Source of the DNA: JALHNF01 sp031972295
GTDB taxonomy: Bacteria > Patescibacteriota > Minisyncoccia > Phycocordibacterales > UBA5272
Direction of reading: 5' to 3'
DNA length: 64,000 nucleotides
Assembly: GCA_031972295.1 (NCBI GenBank)
Contig: DALYEZ010000001.1
Location: 59,392-123,391 of the forward strand
Shown here: positions 40,956 to 49,571 of the stretch, in pieces
Layout: every line of letters begins with the position of its first letter
Position numbering within the stretch: position 1 is the first letter of the stretch
Notes under the pieces: model-generated
What the model was told of the DNA's origin: nothing
The model's input: the letters and a program-made list of their open reading frames with translations, nothing else
Databases searched by the model: none
Program-made: the position numbers and the translations under genes

Positions 40956-42401
40956 ATGGCAACCATAGCAACCAAACCTTTTTCTGAATTAAAACCTCTT
41001 CTTAAAGACAAGAAGCTTTCTGAAATTGCGCTTATTGAGAAGGCATACCACTTTGCCAAAAAGGCTCACGATGGCCAGGCACGAAAAAATGGAGAGCCGT
41101 ACTTTAACCACGTATTTGCAACTGCAAAAAACGTGGCTGAACTTAATATTGATAGTCACACCATTTGTGCTGCCATGCTCCATGATGTTCTTGAAGACTG
41201 CCCTCAAGTAACTGAAGAAGAATTTAGAAAAGAATTTGGAGAAGATATTACGTTCCTTGTACAAGGTGTAACCAAACTTGGAAAATTAAAGTACCAAGGA
41301 GTTGAGCGACATGTGGAATCCCTCCGAAAGTTTTTCATTGCAATGGCAAAAGATATCCGTGTTGTGATTATCAAACTTGCTGACCGTCTTCACAATATCC
41401 AAACGCTTGAGTTCGTTAAAAAAGAAAAACAGATGCGCATTGCCCTTGAAACTCTTGAAATTCACGCACGGCTTGCTGATCGTCTTGGAATTGCAAAACT
41501 CAAAGGTGAGCTTGAAGATTATGCTTTCCCTTATGTGTACCCGAATGATTACAAAAAAGTTCTAAAACTTTTACAAACACGTAAACAGGATGACGATGAA
41601 CATGTCCAAAAAATGTTCCGGAAACTAAAACGGAAACTTGCAGAACAAAACATCAAGACTTCCATTAGCTATCGTGCAAAGCATCTCTATTCATTGTGGC
41701 GAAAGTTGGAGCGCTATGACATGGATATCAATAAAATCTATGACTTGATTGCAATTCGTATAATTGTGGACTCACCAGAGGAATGCTATCGAGCACTTGG
41801 TGTTATCCATAAAAACTGGCGACCAATTCCCGGCCGTATTAAAGACTATATCGCGGTTCCAAAACCAAACGGCTATCAAAGTCTTCATACAACTATTTTT
41901 ACTGGAGACGGAAGCACAGTGGAAATACAAATCCGCACTCAAAAAATGCACGATGAAGCCGAGCTCGGTATCGCCTCTCACTTAATGTATAAAGAAGTTG
42001 GCAAGGATACTATCTCTAAAGAAATTGCAAAAAACACGACTTGGGTACAGCAATTGCTCCACTGGCAAGAAGATGTTGGATCACATGAACTCATGAATAT
42101 TCTCAAGGCGGAGGTTTTTGATAAACGAGTATTTGTTTTAACCCCGAAAGGTGAAGTGGTTGACCTTCCTCGTGGTGCAACACCTATCGACTTTGCATAT
42201 GCTATTCACTCTGATTTAGGAAGTCATTTAGCAAGCGCTAAAGTAAATGGAAAGATGGCAACACTCTCTACCCCACTTACAAGCTCTGATATTGTTGAGA
42301 TAGAAACAAAAGAAAGCGCGAAACCAACTCGCAAATGGCTTGAGTATGTAAAAACGAATGACGCTCGACGACATATTCAAAACTTTCTTGATGGAAAATA
42401 G
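40956..42401 (+). CDS. rel: RelA/SpoT-type (p)ppGpp synthetase/hydrolase
   Basis: 481 residues: an HD hydrolase domain with His52 and the HD pair 76-77 (AAMLHDVLED), a synthetase domain with RIKDYIAVPKPNGYQSLHT, and a TGS domain near the end. It lacks the helical and ACT regulatory domains of full-length Rel (about 700+ residues) and stops after TGS. It makes and breaks the stress signal (p)ppGpp. The adjoining methyltransferase begins 12 nt later. Confidence 0.93.
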   Translation: MATIATKPFSELKPLLKDKKLSEIALIEKAYHFAKKAHDGQARKNGEPYFNHVFATAKNVAELNIDSHTICAAMLHDVLEDCPQVTEEEFRKEFGEDITFLVQGVTKLGKLKYQGVERHVESLRKFFIAMAKDIRVVIIKLADRLHNIQTLEFVKKEKQMRIALETLEIHARLADRLGIAKLKGELEDYAFPYVYPNDYKKVLKLLQTRKQDDDEHVQKMFRKLKRKLAEQNIKTSISYRAKHLYSLWRKLERYDMDINKIYDLIAIRIIVDSPEECYRALGVIHKNWRPIPGRIKDYIAVPKPNGYQSLHTTIFTGDGSTVEIQIRTQKMHDEAELGIASHLMYKEVGKDTISKEIAKNTTWVQQLLHWQEDVGSHELMNILKAEVFDKRVFVLTPKGEVVDLPRGATPIDFAYAIHSDLGSHLASAKVNGKMATLSTPLTSSDIVEIETKESAKPTRKWLEYVKTNDARRHIQNFLDGK

Positions 42402-42413
42402 TATACTGTTTGA

Positions 42414-43049
42414 ATGCGAAGCGTTGAGCATCTCATAGAACAACATCATCTCGCGCAAGAATCAAAAACTTCTCTTGCGTTAAAAATTACCTTCGAACAA
42501 TACCAGGACGATTTTTCTATTTCTGAAAAAGAACTCGGAGAAGCCGTACTTCTTGATGTTGGCACAGGCACAGGTGAATTTGTACACTACCTCAAAAAAA
42601 TACTAGGAAATGATCACGTCTATGGAGTAGATTTTAATATCTCAACACCTTCCCCAGATCATCCATACCTTGCCCACGGAGACATCCAAGCTCTTCCGTA
42701 TGCAGATAATCTTTTTGACATTACTCTTTCTCGAAACGTACTCCATGGAATTTTTTTAAGTAGCCCTACTGGTGCGTCAACAGAAAAGGCTTTGTCAGAA
42801 CTTCTACGTATAACTAAAAATGGCGGTCAAATCCTATATGCAATAAAAAGCCCTGAGGCTATTAAAAAGGCAATCCTAAAAGACATCCAGAAGAAAGAAA
42901 CTCAGGAAGAACTCTTGATGAGACTGCGGACCGGCGTTGAAACAGAGGCCCTTTATTTACAGCACCTGCAAACACTTGGTAATACAATTTCTGTGGTTTT
43001 CCGTGGGTCACGTAAAATAGTAAAAATACATAAACGTACGGTACAATAG
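42414..43049 (+). CDS. Class I SAM-dependent methyltransferase
   Basis: 211 residues. A helical start is followed by the SAM-binding motif LLDVGTGTGEFVHYL (about 44-58), VYGVDFN, and FDITLSRNVLHG. The substrate is unknown. TATACT at 42402-42407 ends 6 nt before the ATG, so its mRNA is likely leaderless. It precedes the PfkB kinase gene by 4 nt. Confidence 0.82.
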   Translation: MRSVEHLIEQHHLAQESKTSLALKITFEQYQDDFSISEKELGEAVLLDVGTGTGEFVHYLKKILGNDHVYGVDFNISTPSPDHPYLAHGDIQALPYADNLFDITLSRNVLHGIFLSSPTGASTEKALSELLRITKNGGQILYAIKSPEAIKKAILKDIQKKETQEELLMRLRTGVETEALYLQHLQTLGNTISVVFRGSRKIVKIHKRTVQ

Positions 43050-43053
43050 AACC

Positions 43054-44049
43054 ATGAAAGAATACGATTTTGTAGCTATTGGCGACACAGTAATTGACGC
43101 CTTTATCCATCTCAAAGAAGCTGAAACACACAGTGATGCTCTCGGCAGAAATCGAAAACTCTGTATGGATTTTGGAACTAAAATTCCTTATGAAGCCGTA
43201 TACGAACTGCCTGCTGTAGGTAACTCAGCAAATGCAAGTGTTGCCGCTGCTCGGCTTGGACTTTCTTCTGCTCTCATTACAAATATCGGAGATGATACCT
43301 ATGCTGATAAATGCATCACTCACTTAAAAGACGATAATGTTTCTACTGAGTATGTTGTTCGACATGAGGGAAAGAAAACAAATTACCACTACGTACTTTG
43401 GTTTCAAGATGAACGAACTATTTTGATCAAACACGAAGCCTACACATACAACCTCCCTGCTCACTTCACCGCACCAAAATGGATATACTTAAGCTCTTTT
43501 GCAAAAGAAGCAGAAAACTTCCACGACACTATTACTGACTACCTCCAAAAACACCCACAGGTAAAACTTGCGTTCCAACCTGGCACTTACCAACTGAAAC
43601 TTGGTTTAGATCGCCTCAAGAGCTTATACGCTCGCACAGAGGTATTTGTTTGCAATGTTGAAGAAGCACAAGGATTACTTGGAGACACCACATCGTCTAC
43701 ACCTGATCTTCTAAAAGCAATTCACAATCACGGACCCAAAATAGTGGTAATTACCGATGGTGTACGTGGCGCATATATTTTAGTTGAAGGTAAAAGCTAT
43801 TTTATGCCACCTTACCCTGATACAAAACCACCTCTTGAACGTACAGGTGCCGGAGATTCTTTTGCTTCGACATTTGTTTCAGCCCTCGCACTCGGACTAG
43901 CTCCTCTTGGGGCTATTATGTGGGCACCAGTAAACTCCGCTTCGGTTGTACAGTATGTTGGTGCACAAAAAGGATTGCTCACTAAGGAAGAACTTGAACA
44001 ATTCCTTCGCTCAACACCTGAAGACTACAAACCCCAAGAAATAAAATAA
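43054..44049 (+). CDS. PfkB-family carbohydrate/nucleoside kinase
   Basis: 331 residues of the ribokinase fold: GNSANASVAAARLGL near the N-terminus and the signature ERTGAGDSFASTFV, with the catalytic aspartate in GAGD, near residue 270. It phosphorylates a sugar or nucleoside with ATP; the exact substrate cannot be read from sequence. TACAAT at 43042-43047 lies 6 nt before the ATG. It converges on the transketolase gene, so a role near the pentose phosphate genes is possible. Confidence 0.87.
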   Translation: MKEYDFVAIGDTVIDAFIHLKEAETHSDALGRNRKLCMDFGTKIPYEAVYELPAVGNSANASVAAARLGLSSALITNIGDDTYADKCITHLKDDNVSTEYVVRHEGKKTNYHYVLWFQDERTILIKHEAYTYNLPAHFTAPKWIYLSSFAKEAENFHDTITDYLQKHPQVKLAFQPGTYQLKLGLDRLKSLYARTEVFVCNVEEAQGLLGDTTSSTPDLLKAIHNHGPKIVVITDGVRGAYILVEGKSYFMPPYPDTKPPLERTGAGDSFASTFVSALALGLAPLGAIMWAPVNSASVVQYVGAQKGLLTKEELEQFLRSTPEDYKPQEIK

Positions 44050-44097
44050 TGCTGAAAACCTCACACGTGTGTACAGCACTCTTCTACAACTAAAAAA

Positions 44098-45060
44098 CTA
44101 AAGCTCTTTTGCTGCTTTTAGAATGTCATCTGCGGTGAGTTTGTAATGCTTGAAAAGTTCGTCTTGTGTACCTGACTGTCCGTATTTGTCTTGCACACCA
44201 ATGAATCGCATTGGCACAGGATAATTTTGAGCCAAGAACTCTGCGACCGCACTTCCCATACCGCCCGCAACTTGATGCTCCTCTGCAGTTACAATTTTTC
44301 CAAACCGTTTTGCAAAAGAAAGAACAGCTTCACTATCAAAAGGTTTAATTGTGTGGAGATTTAAAACTGCAACCTCATATCCTTCTTCTTCTAACTTTTG
44401 TGCCGCAACGATTGCATGATACACGAGAGTGCCACACGCAATGATCCCAACTTTTTTTTCATCATTCCGTATTTCTGAATCAAAAATTATATATGCTTTA
44501 CCTAGTACAAACGGCGTTGCATCGTTGGTAATTATCGCAGTCTTTTCACGACCTAAGCGGATATATGAAGCCCCTCTCGTTTCAGCAATAGCAAGAGTAG
44601 CTTTTTTTGCTTCAATTGCATCACATGGGACAACTACGGTCATTTTTGGTAGCACTCTCATAAGAGCAATGTCTTCGATAGCTTGGTGTGTACCCCCATC
44701 TGGACCTACAGATACCCCAGCGTGTGCCCCGACAATTTTTACATTTACATCGTTGTAGGTAATAGTAGTACGAATCTGTTCCCAGTTTCGCCCAGGAGAA
44801 AACATTGCGTAGGAAGCCATGAATGGAATCTTGCCCATCGCTGCCATACCAGAGGCAACTCCTGACATATTTTGCTCTGTAATCCCTACTTCAAAAAAAC
44901 GTTCTGGAAATTTTTCTTTAAACAAAGAAATTTTAGTTGAGTCGGTCAAATCTGCACACAAAGCAACAACATGAGAATCTTTTTCTCCTGCTTCAAGTAA
45001 ACCTTCACCAAATCCTTGGCGAATAGGAACGTATTTAATCTCCAATGAATCTATTTTCAT
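44098..45060 (-). CDS. Transketolase, C-terminal subunit
   Basis: 320 residues: the pyrimidine-binding domain (CADLTDSTKISLF, EVGITEQNMSGVASGMA) and the C-terminal domain ending with GGMGSAVAEFLAQNYP. Together with the N-terminal subunit at 45740 it makes a thiamine-diphosphate transketolase for the non-oxidative pentose phosphate pathway. The split is common in archaea and CPR bacteria. Two small membrane protein genes and a terminator separate it from its partner. Confidence 0.92.
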   Translation of the reverse strand: MKIDSLEIKYVPIRQGFGEGLLEAGEKDSHVVALCADLTDSTKISLFKEKFPERFFEVGITEQNMSGVASGMAAMGKIPFMASYAMFSPGRNWEQIRTTITYNDVNVKIVGAHAGVSVGPDGGTHQAIEDIALMRVLPKMTVVVPCDAIEAKKATLAIAETRGASYIRLGREKTAIITNDATPFVLGKAYIIFDSEIRNDEKKVGIIACGTLVYHAIVAAQKLEEEGYEVAVLNLHTIKPFDSEAVLSFAKRFGKIVTAEEHQVAGGMGSAVAEFLAQNYPVPMRFIGVQDKYGQSGTQDELFKHYKLTADDILKAAKEL

Positions 45061-45094
45061 ACGAGCTGTATATTCCTCTTTAGTATATCATCAC

Positions 45095-45134
45095 AAAAAA
45101 CAAAAACGGCCCTTTTGAGCCGTTTTTGTTTTTT
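45095..45134. terminator. Terminator between the 110-aa gene and the transketolase C gene
   Basis: A 16-bp stem (45095-45110 with 45119-45134) with T-runs on both strands. Confidence 0.85.
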
Positions 45135-45150
45135 AAAATAAAGTTTTTTA

Positions 45151-45483
45151 TTAAGCAATTTTCTTGAAACGACGACTACTTACAATCGCTACAACAATAC
45201 CAATAATGATTGGAAGTACGATAGTGAGCACAAGACCGATAACACCTTGTACGTTTGCAAAAACATCAGTGAGAGCTGTTCCTGAATCTGCAATCTGCTT
45301 AATCTGAACACCTAAGATAATAAGGTAGAAAACCGCAACGGCAACTCCAGAGAAGAATGCTGATTTCAGAATACCTCTATGCGCAAGCGCTGAACCAACG
45401 ATTATGAGTGCGAGTGAAAGTGGTAAAAGAATATTCACTGCGAAAACACTTAATTGAAATACGATGTCTAAAAATAATTGCAT
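45151..45483 (-). CDS. Three-helix membrane protein, 110 aa
   Basis: Three hydrophobic helices (about residues 8-30, 38-58 and 78-100) and a basic end (SSRRFKKIA). The layout resembles the small pilin-like/TrbC-type membrane proteins of this window, but clear motifs are missing. It lies between the two transketolase halves. Unknown function. Confidence 0.62.
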   Translation of the reverse strand: MQLFLDIVFQLSVFAVNILLPLSLALIIVGSALAHRGILKSAFFSGVAVAVFYLIILGVQIKQIADSGTALTDVFANVQGVIGLVLTIVLPIIIGIVVAIVSSRRFKKIA

Positions 45484-45533
45484 ATGTGTCTTAAATTATA
45501 CCACCAAAACACTAGAAACACACAAGAAAAGAA

Positions 45534-45737
45534 CTACTTGAGAAGCCACTTCCCGATCCAAAATGAAACCGCACCAATAAGAATTGCCACAAAACCAATA
45601 CCAGCAATTGCCCCAGCAAAAGATATCTCATCATTAAAGCCTAAGACAGCTGGGATAAAAGCATACAATCCCCAAAGAAACACGACGATTCCACCAAAAA
45701 GGAAAATTCCACCAAAAATAGTTTTTACTGTTTTCAT
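45534..45737 (-). CDS. Two-helix membrane protein, 67 aa
   Basis: Two glycine-rich helices (about residues 6-28 and 36-58): FGGIFLFGGIVVFLWG and GAIAGIGFVAILIGAVSFW. It starts 2 nt after the stop of the transketolase N gene and so ends that operon. Unknown function. Confidence 0.62.
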   Translation of the reverse strand: MKTVKTIFGGIFLFGGIVVFLWGLYAFIPAVLGFNDEISFAGAIAGIGFVAILIGAVSFWIGKWLLK

Positions 45738-45739
45738 AT

Positions 45740-46591
45740 TTAGTTATTCATATTTTTTAATTCTTCAATTGCGAGTGCGCCCTGCTCTTTGTTTGGAGGC
45801 ATACCGTGCCACTTGTAATCATTCTCAAACATCTTTACTCCTTTACCAGGAATAGTGTGTGCAATGATGACCGACGGACGATCAAACACGGCTTGCGCTT
45901 CGCCAACCGCAGAAATAATGTCCTGAAAATTATGTCCGTCTATTTCTTGTACGTGCCAATTAAATGCTCGCCATTTATCCGCAAGAGGTTCGAGTGGCAT
46001 GATGTCTTCTGTGTATCCATCTATCTGAATATTATTTCTGTCGACAATAGCGATGATGTTTCGAAGCTTCTCTTTTCCTGCATGAAGTACCGCCTCCCAC
46101 ACTTGTCCTTCATTTAATTCCCCATCACCTAACATAGTGTAGAAAAAAACAGAGGATTTGTTGCCATTATCAAGCCGGTCAGCAAGCGCCATACCTACTG
46201 CCTGAGAGAGCCCTGAGCCAAGCGGACCAGAAGACGTCTCGAGTGCAGAAAAATATTCTCGATGTGGATGCCCTTGAAGTTTTGAACCGAACCTACGCAA
46301 GGTTTGAAGTTCTTCAACTGGAATGTATCCAGCATGTGCCATGGTTGCATAAAGCACCGGGCAGATATGTCCATTTGAAAGAATAAGCCTGTCGCGATTT
46401 TTCCAAGTTAGGTTTAACGGATCATGATGCATGATATAAAAATAGAGAGCAGTAAAGATGTCTGCCATACCTAAAGGTCCAGCAGTGTGTCCACTTCCCG
46501 CTTCAACAAGCATTTTGATTATCGACTGACGAATATCATTTGCTTTCTGTGTAAGCATTTCTATTTTTTCATCAGTAAGAGTTTGCATCAT
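45740..46591 (-). CDS. Transketolase, N-terminal subunit
   Basis: 283 residues with the thiamine-diphosphate motif GDGELNEGQVWEA through DRNNIQIDG, plus SGHTAGPLGMADIF and SNGHICPVLYA. It pairs with the C-terminal subunit at 44098. Its ATG overlaps the stop of rpe by one base, giving the order rpiB-rpe-tktN in one operon. Confidence 0.93.
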   Translation of the reverse strand: MMQTLTDEKIEMLTQKANDIRQSIIKMLVEAGSGHTAGPLGMADIFTALYFYIMHHDPLNLTWKNRDRLILSNGHICPVLYATMAHAGYIPVEELQTLRRFGSKLQGHPHREYFSALETSSGPLGSGLSQAVGMALADRLDNGNKSSVFFYTMLGDGELNEGQVWEAVLHAGKEKLRNIIAIVDRNNIQIDGYTEDIMPLEPLADKWRAFNWHVQEIDGHNFQDIISAVGEAQAVFDRPSVIIAHTIPGKGVKMFENDYKWHGMPPNKEQGALAIEELKNMNN

Positions 46592-47277
46592 TATTGAGTA
46601 GTATCGAACAATTGTTCTAACTTCTTTATTGTACCAAGGGAATCACCTGACTCAAAGATTGCGCTCCCTGAAACGAGCCTCTCTGCTCCTGCTTGCACAA
46701 GAAGATGTGCCGTTTCTTCATTTACCGCACCATCAACAGAAACGATCATCTCAGGATATTTTTCTTTAATTAGTTTAATTCTCTCAAGCACTCGCTCATC
46801 AAATGATTGCCTCTGAAATCCTGGTCGCTCTATACCCATACATTGCACAGCATGTACTTGGTGGTCTTTATCAAGGAGTGAAAAAAGTTCAGTAAGCGGT
46901 CTATTATTATCTATCGCAAGTACAGCTTCCATATCGTAGTGCTCAAGCGCTCGAAGTGCCTTTAACATTTCATCTTCTTTTGCCGAGCCCACATGAAGCA
47001 CGGCGCGCATTCCACCAAGCTCCATTACTTTCTCAACAGCTTTCATAGGGTCAGTAACCATTAAATCAAACTCGTAGTTTACATCTTGCCAAAAAGGAAG
47101 CTCGGTATCTTGTGGAATATTTTCGAAACCACCATCATTGTATGGCCATGTTTGTGATGGAACAAACTTCCCATCACAGAGATCTATCTGCACCCAAGGC
47201 ACAAACTTAGCCACTCGTGCAACTTTATTATGTATCTCTTCAAAATCTTCGGGTAGAATTGCGGGAATAATATGCAT
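46591..47277 (-). CDS. rpe: Ribulose-phosphate 3-epimerase
   Basis: 228 residues with a TIM-barrel pattern: IIPAILPEDFEEI, WVQIDLCDGKFVPS (metal-binding His replaced in part by a divergent segment), AVQCMGIERPGFQRQ and VSVDGAVNEETAHLL. It interconverts ribulose- and xylulose-5-phosphate. It is more divergent than textbook Rpe, but its operon position between rpiB and transketolase supports the call. Confidence 0.82.
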   Translation of the reverse strand: MHIIPAILPEDFEEIHNKVARVAKFVPWVQIDLCDGKFVPSQTWPYNDGGFENIPQDTELPFWQDVNYEFDLMVTDPMKAVEKVMELGGMRAVLHVGSAKEDEMLKALRALEHYDMEAVLAIDNNRPLTELFSLLDKDHQVHAVQCMGIERPGFQRQSFDERVLERIKLIKEKYPEMIVSVDGAVNEETAHLLVQAGAERLVSGSAIFESGDSLGTIKKLEQLFDTTQ

Positions 47278-47279
47278 AC

Positions 47280-47735
47280 TTATTTTGTAATAGCATCAAT
47301 TTTTTCAATGCGGCGTCCATGACGTTCCTCTGTTGAGAAATGAGTATCTAAAAACATATCTATCGCAGCTTTTGCCTCATCAAACTGCATCATACGCGCA
47401 CCCAGCGAAAGAACGTTTGCATTATTGTGTTCACGCATAAGTCGCACGATGTCTAAATTGCCTCCATAGTAGAGCCCTGCGCGAATTCCGTGATATCGAT
47501 TTGCAATAATCGCCTCCCCTTGTCCTGAGCCACCAAAAATAATGGCTCGTGCATTTTCAACTCCAAATTGAATAAGTGCTTCTATTGCAGGCGAAATAGT
47601 ATCTGGATAATCATCGGTTTCAATATATGTTTCTGCCCCACAATCTTGCACATCGTGATGGAGTGAGAGAAGATATTTTTCCACCTGCTCTTTAAGCTCA
47701 AATCCGGCATGGTCTGATGAAAGAAAGATTTTCAT
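47280..47735 (-). CDS. rpiB: Ribose-5-phosphate isomerase B
   Basis: 151 residues: IFLSSDHAGFELKEQVEKYL, a catalytic-cysteine-like region replaced by FGGSGQGEAIIANRYHGIRA, and the ANVLSLGARMM segment, all typical of RpiB/LacAB. It interconverts ribose- and ribulose-5-phosphate and opens the rpiB-rpe-tktN operon. Confidence 0.92.
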   Translation of the reverse strand: MKIFLSSDHAGFELKEQVEKYLLSLHHDVQDCGAETYIETDDYPDTISPAIEALIQFGVENARAIIFGGSGQGEAIIANRYHGIRAGLYYGGNLDIVRLMREHNNANVLSLGARMMQFDEAKAAIDMFLDTHFSTEERHGRRIEKIDAITK

Positions 47736-47778
47736 ATAGACAGTATACCTGGTTCATAAAAAATATTCGACAAAACAA

Positions 47779-47806
47779 AACCCCCATCGCAAAATGCAAT
47801 GAGGGT
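47779..47806 (-). terminator. Terminator of the 149-aa gene
   Basis: On the minus strand a C-rich/G-rich stem of about 10 bp with mismatches, followed by TTTTGTTTTG. Confidence 0.6.
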
Positions 47807-47885
47807 ACGGAAGTTTATAGCTATTCTTCCAACTTTTTTGACAAAGGTCTAAGGAACAAAAGTTCCAAAACCTAAGTCCGAAATT

Positions 47886-48335
47886 CTATTTTGCGAGACA
47901 AGCCGAGAGATCCTCGGCATACCAGTTGGCGTCAAGGAAAGAATAGAACCAATCCCACACGCGACCATTCCAGCGCAGACACAGAACACATCGGTCGCCG
48001 TCTGAATTACGAAGAATGCTTCCCCCGAATAGGATCCCGTCACTGGTTTTCCAGCTTTCGGGGATCAATGAGTCCTGCTCCCAGAGGGTCTGGAGAACTT
48101 TCGCATCGAGGCGGATGTGTCCCACCTCTTTAAGGCGACGGATCTTTTCTTCGCTTTGGATCGACACCTCACCGGAGCGAAGCATCGTCTCAAAGGTGAC
48201 CTTGTTCAGATCAAGTTCGGTAAGCGCGAGTGAGCGCTCATCCTGTTCTTCAATCGACCAGCCCTTGCCCATGAAGGCGCTGGGGTCGAATGGAGTGGTG
48301 CGGTCAATACAAATCAAGTTTGAATTAGTTACCAT
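47886..48335 (-). CDS. Hypothetical soluble protein, 149 aa
   Basis: Unknown family, with a helical first half and a Trp/Cys-containing end (RCVLCLRWNGRVWDWFYSFL). ATG 48335 fits the GAGGGAG site better than ATG 48341. It has a consensus promoter, an operator-like palindrome, a long leader hairpin and a terminator, so regulation is more elaborate than for its neighbours. Confidence 0.65.
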   Translation of the reverse strand: MVTNSNLICIDRTTPFDPSAFMGKGWSIEEQDERSLALTELDLNKVTFETMLRSGEVSIQSEEKIRRLKEVGHIRLDAKVLQTLWEQDSLIPESWKTSDGILFGGSILRNSDGDRCVLCLRWNGRVWDWFYSFLDANWYAEDLSACLAK

Positions 48336-48374
48336 CGTCATTCTCCCTCTTGTCTTTTGATATTTTGTTTCGAG

Positions 48375-48426
48375 TTTGCCACAGCTTTAAATACTCATTT
48401 ACTTAAATATTCGAAGCTATGGCAAA
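48375..48426 (-). promoter_or_regulatory. Leader hairpin of the 149-aa gene
   Basis: 48375-48387 pairs with 48414-48426 (12 of 13 pairs) in the 5' leader, about 35 nt before the ribosome binding site. Confidence 0.55.
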
Positions 48427-48464
48427 CAAATAACACTTGTTTTAATGAGCTTTTAACTTTTTTT

Positions 48465-48494
48465 ATTATAGCACAATAATGTGCTATGTGTCAA
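48465..48494 (-). promoter_or_regulatory. Consensus promoter with operator-like palindrome
   Basis: On the minus strand TTGACA (48489-48494), 18 nt, TATAAT (48465-48470). A palindrome with 7-bp arms, TAGCACA and TGTGCTA around ATAA, spans 48469-48486 and fills the spacer up to the -10 box, where a repressor would block transcription. Confidence 0.65.
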
Positions 48495-48497
48495 TAT

Positions 48498-49526
48498 TTA
48501 GACAGTTCGTCCTGTTTTCAAAACATGGTCTACAAGTGTATATGTATACCCCATTTCGTTGTCATACCACCCTAAAACTTTTACTAAGTTTCCTCCCACA
48601 ACTCGCGTCATCTCTAGGTCTGCAATAGAAGCATGACTTTCTCCAAGAATATCAGTTGAGACAATTGGATCGTGCGTTACAGAGAAAACCTTATTCCACT
48701 TTTCACTCTTGGCTGCTTTTTCTAAAATAGCATTCACTTCTTCCTTAGTTGTATCTCGTTTAGCGATGAAAGTAATGTCGACAATCGAGCCAGCAACAAC
48801 AGGTACACGAATAGAAATACCATCGAAAAGTCCTTCTAATTTTGGAAATGCTTTAGTAACCGCAATAGCAGCTCCAGTTGATGATGGAACAATATTCATT
48901 GCAGCAGCTCTTCCCTCTCGGAAATCTTTTTTGTTTGGACCATCTACAATACCTTGGCTCGCTGTGTAGCCATGAACTGTATTTAGAATTGCTTTTTCTA
49001 CACCAAGCACTTCATCTAAAATCGCAATGAGCGGAGATGCTGCATTTGTGGTACATGATGCATTTGAAGTAATGTCACAAGTACCGAACTTTTCTTCATT
49101 AACTGACATCAAAATAGTTTCACCTTGTGCACTACCAGTATCACCTTTTGCAGGAGCAGAAATGACTACTTTTTTTGCACCCGCTTGAATATGAGCTTGA
49201 GATTTTTCGTATGTTGCAAAAAGTCCAGTTGACTCAACAACAACATCTATATCAAGAGCTTTCCACGGTAAAAGAGTTGGATCTTTTTCTTGAAGAAATG
49301 TAAGAGGTGCACCATCGACAAGAATTGATTTCGCATCTGCAGATACAGCAACAGAAAAACCAGGATTTCGATATACAGTGTCGTATTGCAAAAGGTACGC
49401 AAGATTGTGAACATCACCAAGATCATTTACTGCAACAACTTCTATCTCAGGATTCTTGTGTGCAACTCGCAAAAAGGCTCGGCCGATGCGACCAAATCCA
49501 TTGATTCCTACTCGAATTTTTTTCAT
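48498..49526 (-). CDS. gap: Glyceraldehyde-3-phosphate dehydrogenase, type I
   Basis: 342 residues: NAD-binding INGFGRIGRAFLR, catalytic Cys158 in NASCTTNA, and the C-terminal WYDNEMGYTYTLVDHV. It oxidises glyceraldehyde-3-phosphate in glycolysis. It is divergent from gatB, with only 45 nt between the starts. Confidence 0.96.
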   Translation of the reverse strand: MKKIRVGINGFGRIGRAFLRVAHKNPEIEVVAVNDLGDVHNLAYLLQYDTVYRNPGFSVAVSADAKSILVDGAPLTFLQEKDPTLLPWKALDIDVVVESTGLFATYEKSQAHIQAGAKKVVISAPAKGDTGSAQGETILMSVNEEKFGTCDITSNASCTTNAASPLIAILDEVLGVEKAILNTVHGYTASQGIVDGPNKKDFREGRAAAMNIVPSSTGAAIAVTKAFPKLEGLFDGISIRVPVVAGSIVDITFIAKRDTTKEEVNAILEKAAKSEKWNKVFSVTHDPIVSTDILGESHASIADLEMTRVVGGNLVKVLGWYDNEMGYTYTLVDHVLKTGRTV

Positions 49527-49571
49527 TGGTACATTATACGTTCTCTTAAAGATGTTTGCTATACTAGCCCT

